From positions 620,001 to 684,000 of the forward strand of contig OZ244864.1 of NCBI GenBank assembly GCA_965221195.1: a stretch of DNA of 64,000 nt, given 5' to 3'. This DNA is from Poriferisodalis sp965221195 (GTDB lineage: Bacteria > Actinomycetota > Acidimicrobiia > Acidimicrobiales > Poriferisodalaceae). The translations under genes were made by a program, and so were the position numbers. Below are positions 58,155 to 64,000 of the stretch, piece after piece. The notes under the pieces are model-generated. The model searched no databases. It saw nothing but the letters and a program-made list of their open reading frames with translations, and was not told the DNA's origin. How positions within the stretch are numbered: the stretch's first letter is position 1; each line of letters opens with the position of its first letter.

Positions 58155-59885
58155 CTACGACTCGTCAATCTGAGCAACAGCGAACGGCAACTGAGCGAAC
58201 ATGACACCCATGTCCTTCAGGTCGTCTTGGGCAATGTAGCGAGCCGTGGCGAACACCACTGCTGTGCTACCGCGCTCACGACAGACCGCGCTGATCGCCT
58301 CAGCGCGTGGCGCAGTCAGCACCGACTCATTCGATTGCAGCCACTCAACGTCAGGCTCATAGATGAGGTAATAGTCAGTGCTGTCGCTGCTGTAGATCAA
58401 TCCGTGCTCCTCACGCGATGCCAAATCGCCAGGGCCAACCGAAAGCCCCGTAGCAGAATGCACCAACCACGCAGCGAGATCGTCGTAACTGGGCAACGAC
58501 TCACCGGTGAGCATCCCATCGCCGCTGGTGCGTTCACCCAACGTGCAGTAGGTGAACGTACCCCCGAGGCCTTCCCGAAGCGAATGGTCGCGAGCCTCGG
58601 ACACCCCGGCAATAACGCGACGCACACGCTCAGCCGTCACCTCATCTGCATAGTCTTCGCACTCCACCATGATGAAGCGCCGATTGCCACCATCGGCTTT
58701 GTTCAAAGCCAGAACCGCCTGCCCAGTTGTCCCAGACCCCGCAAAAGAATCCAGCACTATCGCATCCGTCTCGCACAGTGAAACTAAAAACTTGATGAGT
58801 GTCACTGGTTTCGGGTAATCAAAGACGGCAGTTCCAAGGATTTCTTCCAAGTCACGCCTGCCGTCGGACGTGCTGATATCGGTAATTAGGTCCTTTGCGG
58901 CCGTCCGGTCGTATTCTCGTATTTTGGTGTAAATTCGCATCCTGCCGTCAGATGCCTCTACGAATTCAAGATTATGACTTTCGCTGATAACCTTTTGCCG
59001 ACTCCAACGCCAAGCATGAAAACGACATTCATGTCGATTATTCATCTTCGGACTGATCTTCACATAACCGGCATGCAGATGCTTATCGCTGACATCTTCA
59101 CACCTCACATTGCCGGTGTCCGGATGATAGTAGATATCAAACACCAGAGTGGGCGAGGTGAGTTCATTGAATCTTGAATTGGTATTGTGTAGTTCGTTCT
59201 TGAGGACGTACTCTCCGATGTCATCAGTGTGCGTCTCGTAGTCGCGATTCTTATAGGTGGTTGGCATCATTTGTTTGAACAAACGTACCGAACCCTCAAA
59301 CCTATGAACTTGTGCAACATCAGCGGCGTACACGAGGATGTGTTCGTGTGTTCCAGCTGCGCCAACAGTAGATATCTGCCGTCCCTTCAAATTGTTCACC
59401 CAAACAAATGAGTTAACGAAGTTATCTTCACCGAAGATCTCGTCCATCATCATGCGAAGGTGGTGGACTTCGTTGTCGTCAATCGACACAAAAATGACAC
59501 CATCGTCACAGAGCAGAAGGCGCAGCAGCTGCAACCGCGGCCACATCATCGTCAGCCATTTGTCGTGACGTTGGAGGTCCTCGCCGTCAACGGGAATGTT
59601 CTCAGTCAGCCAATGTTGCAGCGCGGCGCTGTTGCCGTTGTCGTTGTAGACCCAGCCTTCGTTGCCGGTGTTGTACGGCGGGTCGATATAGACGCATTTG
59701 ACGCGGCCCGCATAGCGAGGCAGTAGCGCCTTTAGGGCGTGCAGATTGTCGCCGCAGATGACCAGGTTGTCGTCAATATCACCCGCGCCAATGCAGAGAT
59801 CTGGATGCGGTACTAGCGGTCGCCACGGCACCACCAAGTGATGGCCGTAGACATCGGCCTTGCCCTTGAAATCCAGCGTCGGCAT
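58155..59885 (-). CDS. mod: Type III DNA methyltransferase Mod
   Basis: A 576-residue enzyme from the ATG at 59885 with AGGGAGGG upstream. YIDPPYNTGNEGWVYND near residue 85 is catalytic motif IV and LDSFAGSGTTGQAVLALN the AdoMet motif I, the beta-class order of Mod proteins. The central target-recognition region (DNA about 58780-59440) is visibly richer in A and T than the flanks, as often seen when this part is exchanged. Two genes upstream in the transcript is bmp. Paired with the shortened Res. Confidence 0.94.
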   Translation of the reverse strand: MPTLDFKGKADVYGHHLVVPWRPLVPHPDLCIGAGDIDDNLVICGDNLHALKALLPRYAGRVKCVYIDPPYNTGNEGWVYNDNGNSAALQHWLTENIPVDGEDLQRHDKWLTMMWPRLQLLRLLLCDDGVIFVSIDDNEVHHLRMMMDEIFGEDNFVNSFVWVNNLKGRQISTVGAAGTHEHILVYAADVAQVHRFEGSVRLFKQMMPTTYKNRDYETHTDDIGEYVLKNELHNTNSRFNELTSPTLVFDIYYHPDTGNVRCEDVSDKHLHAGYVKISPKMNNRHECRFHAWRWSRQKVISESHNLEFVEASDGRMRIYTKIREYDRTAAKDLITDISTSDGRRDLEEILGTAVFDYPKPVTLIKFLVSLCETDAIVLDSFAGSGTTGQAVLALNKADGGNRRFIMVECEDYADEVTAERVRRVIAGVSEARDHSLREGLGGTFTYCTLGERTSGDGMLTGESLPSYDDLAAWLVHSATGLSVGPGDLASREEHGLIYSSDSTDYYLIYEPDVEWLQSNESVLTAPRAEAISAVCRERGSTAVVFATARYIAQDDLKDMGVMFAQLPFAVAQIDES

Positions 59886-59975
59886 CGGCCCTCCCTGCCC
59901 GTTCAACCGCGATGAGCACCGTAGCCCTGCGGTGTCGCAGGCACGGGGAGAGCCGCGCTGGTGCGCGAAAACCGA

Positions 59976-61133
59976 TCAGCCGCCGGGCGAGTAGCCGGTG
60001 GAGAGCTCGCCCGAGGCAAGCATCGCGCCCAAGGCTTCAATGGTGGCCTTGAAGTCATCGGACACGTCGCTGTCGTGGTCCCAGAACGGCGCCAAGCCCA
60101 CATCGCCGAAGTGGTTGCCGCCGGGGAAAGCACCATAGGCGCTCGCTTCAATCAGGTCGGCCACGCCGGGGGTAATGAGCTTCATGGCGCTCGTCAGCAG
60201 GCACGGCTGCGCCTCTGGCACCGTAAGCCACTGGTCGGTGTCAACACCCACGCAGTATGCGCCTTCTTCAGAAGCGATCTCGATCAGCGCCCCGTTGCCC
60301 GTAGCACCGCCGGCCCCGAAGATGATGTCGGCGCCTTGGTCGAGTGCTTGACGGGCGGTGGCAGCACCCCAGTCGGGGTCACCGAATGCCACATCAAGTC
60401 CGCCCGGGTGGTAGGTGGAGATCGTCTCTACTTCGGGATTGGTATAGCGGGCACCGTTCTCCCAGCCTTCCTTGAAGGCCACCACCGGCGGCACGAGGTT
60501 GGTGCCCAGCACGGCCCCCACAATGTTGGTCTCGGTCATCAACCCGGCCAGCGCTCCCGCCAAGAAGCCCGATCTGTCCTCAGGGAAGACCAGCCCCACC
60601 AAATTTGGCAGCACCTCACCTTGGAACTGATCGACGCCGATGAAGTCAATGTCGGGATTGGCTTGCGCCGCCGCGATGGTGGCCTCAGCGAGCCCAAAAC
60701 CGACGGTGACAATCACGTCAACACCGTCTTCGATGAAGAGGTTGATGTTGTTCTCGTAGTCCTTGGCTTCCTCGGTCTCGATGTAGTTGGCCTCAGCGCC
60801 GAGTGCCTCCGCGGCCTGCTGCGTACCTTCCCACGCAGATTGGTTGAAGCTCTTGTCATCCACCTTGCCGGTGTCGGTGACCAAACCGATCCGCAGCGGC
60901 GCTGCTTCGTCCATGTCGCCGTCTGTGTCTTGCGAACCCTCTGGGTCTTCGGATGTGGCATCGTCGACGGGTGCTTGCGTGGTCTCTGACGTTTGCGTGT
61001 CGGCTGTTGCGTCGGGCTCGTCATCGCTTCCGCACGCCGCAGCGAACAGCGACAGCGCAGCGATGAGCACCATCAACCGGGCGACAGACCGCCTCATCCG
61101 CAGCTCTGGGAAACGCTGGGTGAACAACTTCAT
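59976..61133 (-). CDS. bmpA: BMP-family nucleoside-binding lipoprotein
   Basis: A 385-residue solute-binding protein. The N-terminus is basic then hydrophobic (MVLIAALSLFAAAC) with a lipobox cysteine at residue 34, followed by an acidic linker. The mature part has KVDDKSFNQSAWEGTQQAAE, DVIVTVGFGLAEAT, GAVLGTNLVPPVVAFKEGWENGA and DIIFGAGGATGNGALI, all BMP family. ATG at 61133 with GGGAGGA upstream is preferred to 61223. It should feed the permeases and ATPase at 52-56 kb, from which mod-res now separates it. Confidence 0.95.
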   Translation of the reverse strand: MKLFTQRFPELRMRRSVARLMVLIAALSLFAAACGSDDEPDATADTQTSETTQAPVDDATSEDPEGSQDTDGDMDEAAPLRIGLVTDTGKVDDKSFNQSAWEGTQQAAEALGAEANYIETEEAKDYENNINLFIEDGVDVIVTVGFGLAEATIAAAQANPDIDFIGVDQFQGEVLPNLVGLVFPEDRSGFLAGALAGLMTETNIVGAVLGTNLVPPVVAFKEGWENGARYTNPEVETISTYHPGGLDVAFGDPDWGAATARQALDQGADIIFGAGGATGNGALIEIASEEGAYCVGVDTDQWLTVPEAQPCLLTSAMKLITPGVADLIEASAYGAFPGGNHFGDVGLAPFWDHDSDVSDDFKATIEALGAMLASGELSTGYSPGG

Positions 61134-61265
61134 GTGATCCTCCCGGGGATTTTGTCTGGCGAGCAGCGCATCCGTGAGCGCGGCAAGCAACACTCCCGGG
61201 AGCATATTGCGCTCTGTAAGCAAGCGCGGGTGCGAGTGATGTCGATTGCGTTACGCGTTGCTCTG

Positions 61266-61295
61266 TGTGGGGCTGTGTGGGGCTGTGTGGGGCTG
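61266..61295 (-). repeat. 10-base tandem repeat after the epimerase stop
   Basis: TGTGGGGCTG is repeated three times perfectly at 61266, 61276 and 61286, starting 16 bases beyond the stop codon of the minus-strand epimerase gene. Confidence 0.9.
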
Positions 61296-61310
61296 TGCTG
61301 TTCTCGGCGG

Positions 61311-61712
61311 CTATTCCGCAACAAGTTCAACCAAAGTGCCGAGATTCCCTTTGGGGTGGACGAACGCAACCGTCGTACCGCGCGAACCGGGCCGTGGTGC
61401 TTGGTCGATAGGTACGGCGCCGGCGTCAACCATGGCCTCAAGAGCGGCAGCGCAGTCGTCCACCCGGTAACCGACATGGTGCAGGCCCTCGCCCCGACGC
61501 TCAAGGAACTTGGCAATAGGCGAATCGGGGCGCGTCGCCGCAGTCAGCTGTATGTAGCTGTCTGCCACTTTGATCAGCGCTTCTTCCACACCGTCGGAGT
61601 CGACGATTTCCCGGTGGGCAACCTCAGCGCCGAACGCGTCTGCGTAATAGGCAACAGCGGCATCAAGGTCGTGTACAGCAATAGCGACATGGTCTATCTC
61701 TGTCAGGATCAT
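61311..61712 (-). CDS. mce: Methylmalonyl-CoA/ethylmalonyl-CoA epimerase
   Basis: A 133-residue VOC-fold protein: EIDHVAIAVHDLDAAVAYYADAFGAEV, SYIQLTAATRPDSPIAKFLERRGEGLHHVGYRVDD and VAFVHPKGNLGTLVELVAE. The spacing and HH motif are those of methylmalonyl-CoA epimerases, which also act on ethylmalonyl-CoA. It follows ccr on the same strand by 102 bases, supporting the assignment. Confidence 0.93.
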   Translation of the reverse strand: MILTEIDHVAIAVHDLDAAVAYYADAFGAEVAHREIVDSDGVEEALIKVADSYIQLTAATRPDSPIAKFLERRGEGLHHVGYRVDDCAAALEAMVDAGAVPIDQAPRPGSRGTTVAFVHPKGNLGTLVELVAE

Positions 61713-61814
61713 CGCAGTGGCACCGTCCTCGCTTGTTGTCGGTAGCAGTTCTGTGGGTTTATCGGGTTCTGTGGAGTCATCGTTCGTTGATGGGAACGGC
61801 GGCAGGCCGCGGCG

Positions 61815-63182
61815 CTACGCGGCGGTGCTGGCGGCTTCCAGCGAGGCTGCATGCCGGGAGAACAGCGTGATGCGCTCGGGGCCAATCTGGTCGCGCTTGT
61901 CTGGATCGGTGATGCCCTGCCCCGGTTCAGAGGCCAAGCACAGCACGCCGAGCTTGCCTTCGTGCAGGTTGTGATGGACTTGCCAAGCGGCCAGACCCGT
62001 TTCGTCAAGTGTGAACGTCTTCGACAGGATCGGATGGATGCGCCCTTGGTCTATCAGGCGATTCATCGCCCAAGCCTCAGCGTAATTCGCAAAATGGCTC
62101 GACAGAATCTGCTTCAGCCGCATCCACAGATGCCGGTTGTCGTACTCAATCATGTAGCCGCTGGTGGCAGCGCAAGTCACGATCTTGCCGCCTCGCTTGG
62201 TGACAAACACCGACGCGCCCATGGTGGACCGGCCGGGGTGCTCAAACACGATGTCGGGGTCGTCACCGATGAGGCTGCGAACTTTCTTGCCGAAGCGTCG
62301 CCACTCGCCTTCGTCTTGTGTATGGGTATCGCTCCAGAAGCGATACCCCTCTGCACTTCGATCGATGACGTGCTCGACACCGAGTTGGCCGAGCAGTTCC
62401 GCCTTGTCGGGCGAGCTAACTACGCCGACGGGCACTCCGCCACCGTTGAGGACGAGCTGGCAGGCGTAGCCGCCCAGCCCGCCGGTGGCGCCCCAGATCA
62501 GCACCGAATCGCCCTGCTTCATACGCGCGGCGTTGTCGCCGACCAGCATCCGGTACGACGTTGCGGCACACAGCGCGTTGACCGCAGCTTCTTCCCATGT
62601 GAGGTGCGTCGGCTTGGGCATGAGCTGGTTGGCCTTGACGATGGAGAGATCCGCAAGCCCGCCGAAGTTGCTCTCGAAGCCCCAGATTCGCTGATTGGAG
62701 GCTTTCATTGAGTCTTCGTGGGCAGCGGGGTCTTGATCGTCTACGTAATTGCAGTGAACAACGACCCTGTCGCCCGGTCGCCAATTGCGAACTGCCGAAC
62801 CGCAACGAAGCACAACACCTGCCGCGTCGGAGCCAAGTACGTGATAGTCGAGGGCGTGCCGCGCGCCCCAGCGGCTCTCGCGGCCTAGCCGGTCCAAAAA
62901 GCCGAATGTTGGCAGCGGCTCAAAAATCGAGGTCCATACCGTATTGAAGTTGATGGCGCTGGCCATCACCGCCAGATACACCTCATCGGGTGCCAGCTCG
63001 GGTGTGGCGACTTCGCCTATGTGAGTTGCCTCGCGAGGGTCTTTGTCGGCTGAGGGCCGGCCCTCAAACATGGTCTGCTCGTCACGTACTACATAGGCAG
63101 CCCGGAAGCTCTCTGGTATGGGCAGGGCCTCCAGCTCGGGGCCTGATGCGCCAGCGGCGATGGCAGCAGCGATCTCTCTCAC
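61815..63182 (-). CDS. ccr: Crotonyl-CoA carboxylase/reductase
   Basis: A 455-residue enzyme that reductively carboxylates crotonyl-CoA to ethylmalonyl-CoA with NADPH. Blocks diagnostic for Ccr are VMASAINFNTVWTSIFEPLPTF, HVLGSDAAGVVLRCGSAVRNW, VVVHCNYVDDQDP, NQRIWGFESNFGGLADLS, SVLIWGATGGLGGYACQL (NADPH) and SGYMIEYDNRHLWMRLKQILSSHFANY. The GTG at 63182 fits the N-terminus of homologues and lies eight bases behind TAGTGT, so the transcript may be leaderless; the longer frame to 63308 is not supported. Confidence 0.96.
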   Translation of the reverse strand: MREIAAAIAAGASGPELEALPIPESFRAAYVVRDEQTMFEGRPSADKDPREATHIGEVATPELAPDEVYLAVMASAINFNTVWTSIFEPLPTFGFLDRLGRESRWGARHALDYHVLGSDAAGVVLRCGSAVRNWRPGDRVVVHCNYVDDQDPAAHEDSMKASNQRIWGFESNFGGLADLSIVKANQLMPKPTHLTWEEAAVNALCAATSYRMLVGDNAARMKQGDSVLIWGATGGLGGYACQLVLNGGGVPVGVVSSPDKAELLGQLGVEHVIDRSAEGYRFWSDTHTQDEGEWRRFGKKVRSLIGDDPDIVFEHPGRSTMGASVFVTKRGGKIVTCAATSGYMIEYDNRHLWMRLKQILSSHFANYAEAWAMNRLIDQGRIHPILSKTFTLDETGLAAWQVHHNLHEGKLGVLCLASEPGQGITDPDKRDQIGPERITLFSRHAASLEAASTAA

Positions 63183-63349
63183 AGCGGCGAACACTAATGG
63201 GGCGGTGCAAAGGTCCGCTAACGCGCAAAGCCCCGCCGCTGGAAAGGAACAGCGACGGGGCGCAGCAGATCCTAACAGCGCAACAGTTTGCAAGCACCGC
63301 TCACACAAAGTTCAGCAACCGTTTCGGCAGAGCAGCCAGCGCAGCGGTG

Positions 63350-63898
63350 TTATCGGGCGGACCGCAGAGTTAAGTTCAGCCCAAGATCTCCTAAGGGGAT
63401 CCGGGCCAGCACGTCGGTCTTAACGCACATCGGCCACAGCGCCGCTTCGACTGCGTCGCCGATTGCTTTGGCATCGGGGGCTGGAGCTTCGAGATAGACG
63501 CGGCTTGCGCCCAATAGTTCGGTCAACCGTGCGAAAGGCGCCGGGTCGTCGAGTATGGCGCCGATCACGGCCTTGGGTGCTGTCGCAATTGCCAGCAGCG
63601 AACCGCAGGGATCTACAAACACGGCTGCAACACCAGTCGGCGATGGACAGGCACCTAAGCACAAGGTGCGGGCATGGCAGGGGCCGGCCACAATCACCCG
63701 GTCAGCAGGCGACGGACGAAAGACTGCTATCGGCAGTTCCGGCGGTGCCGTCAACGAAGTCGGATCGGTTGCAGACGGCTGGGAAGCACCAAGCGGATCG
63801 TCAGCGGGTCCGGCGGGTGGGATGTCAGGGATCGGGATGTCGGGAATCGGGCGGGCAGCCGCATCTGCGGCGCGGTCATCGGGGTCAACGCAAGCCAT
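63350..63898 (-). CDS. Hypothetical protein, proline-rich N-terminus
   Basis: A 182-residue ORF from an ATG at 63898 with GAGGAG upstream. Residues about 15-55 are Pro/Asp/Ala-rich with the repeat IPDIPIPDIPP. From about 55 there is an ordered Ala/Val-rich domain with four cysteines (GPCHARTLCLGACPSP, FVDPCGS) and a C-terminal TDVLARIPLGDLGLNLTLRS. No family recognised. It appears to follow the gene at the window edge with only one base between them. Confidence 0.65.
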   Translation of the reverse strand: MACVDPDDRAADAAARPIPDIPIPDIPPAGPADDPLGASQPSATDPTSLTAPPELPIAVFRPSPADRVIVAGPCHARTLCLGACPSPTGVAAVFVDPCGSLLAIATAPKAVIGAILDDPAPFARLTELLGASRVYLEAPAPDAKAIGDAVEAALWPMCVKTDVLARIPLGDLGLNLTLRSAR

Positions 63899-63899
63899 G

Positions 63900-64000
63900 T
63901 CACTCCTCGGAGCAGTTGCGCTCGATGCACGGGGTGTCGAAGCGAACGCTCAGATGTGCAGGCGGCAGGGAAGATGCAACCCAAACCGTACGCAGCACGC
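63900..64000 (-). CDS. 3' end of an unidentified gene (partial)
   Basis: A frame open from the window edge ends with TGA at 63902-63900 and would read ...VRFDTPCIERNCSEE. Its stop is one base from the next ATG, and the next gene's Shine-Dalgarno lies in its last codons, as in a coupled operon. Too short to identify. Confidence 0.4.
   Translation of the reverse strand, partial: VLRTVWVASSLPPAHLSVRFDTPCIERNCSEE

Noticed and set aside
59961..60989. 342-codon plus-strand ORF
   Set aside because: Antisense shadow of the BMP lipoprotein gene, which has full family motifs.

Overview
The window is GC-rich, densely packed chromosomal DNA from an actinobacterium, most likely class Acidimicrobiia. The evidence is a WhiB regulator, an acyl-CoA carboxylase epsilon subunit, a GlnR-like OmpR regulator beside two glutamine synthetases, menaquinone genes, an ethylmalonyl-CoA pathway and frequent leaderless starts behind TAnnnT boxes. 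The taxon is inferred from gene content; no rRNA is present.

Layout: 0-3 kb, nitrogen assimilation (partial GSII, GlnA2-type synthetase, GlnR-like regulator). 3-8 kb, a minus-strand A-type Fe-S carrier / miniature molybdenum-hydroxylase / RidA / small membrane protein set, then Mrp and a NUDIX hydrolase. 8.3-11.4 kb, selA-selB. 11.5-16.4 kb, WhiB, NfeD, a lone receiver domain, tRNA-Pro, and lysC-asd. 16.6-24.8 kb, cyclophilin, aat, ethylmalonyl-CoA mutase, an HTTM-DCC membrane pair, acyl-CoA carboxylase beta and epsilon, and a VOC protein. 25-28.3 kb, a 5'-3' exonuclease and a type II restriction-modification island. 28.4-42 kb, an acyl-CoA ligase and the menaquinone set (a MerR-isochorismate synthase fusion, menD, menH, menC, menE), interrupted by a membrane protein downstream of a G20 tract, a coiled-coil protein, an M48 protease and cytidine deaminase. 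42.5-45.6 kb, mtnA overlapping an aldolase/dehydrogenase fusion. 45.9-51.9 kb, two RTX proteins with a PrtD/PrtE-type exporter and an RsbW-like protein. 52-61 kb, a BMP-type nucleoside ABC importer operon with a type III mod-res pair embedded in it. 61.3-63.2 kb, methylmalonyl-CoA epimerase and crotonyl-CoA carboxylase/reductase.

Functional links: Ccr, epimerase and ethylmalonyl-CoA mutase are core steps of the ethylmalonyl-CoA pathway. The men genes make menaquinone. MtnA plus the aldolase/dehydrogenase fit a dihydroxyacetone-phosphate shunt for methylthioribose or 5-deoxyribose. RTX1, RTX2, exporter, adaptor and the RsbW-like gene look like one secretion locus.

Most notable: type I secretion with minimal RTX substrates in a presumably single-membrane lineage; a microhomology-type scar recording the tandem duplication that made the two RTX genes; a G20 tract whose length decides whether a translationally coupled start is in frame with a membrane protein; a MerR-isochorismate synthase fusion; a type III R-M pair with an apparently shortened Res seamlessly joined to a transporter operon; and many short tandem repeats that span or follow stop codons, with in-frame counterparts inside genes.
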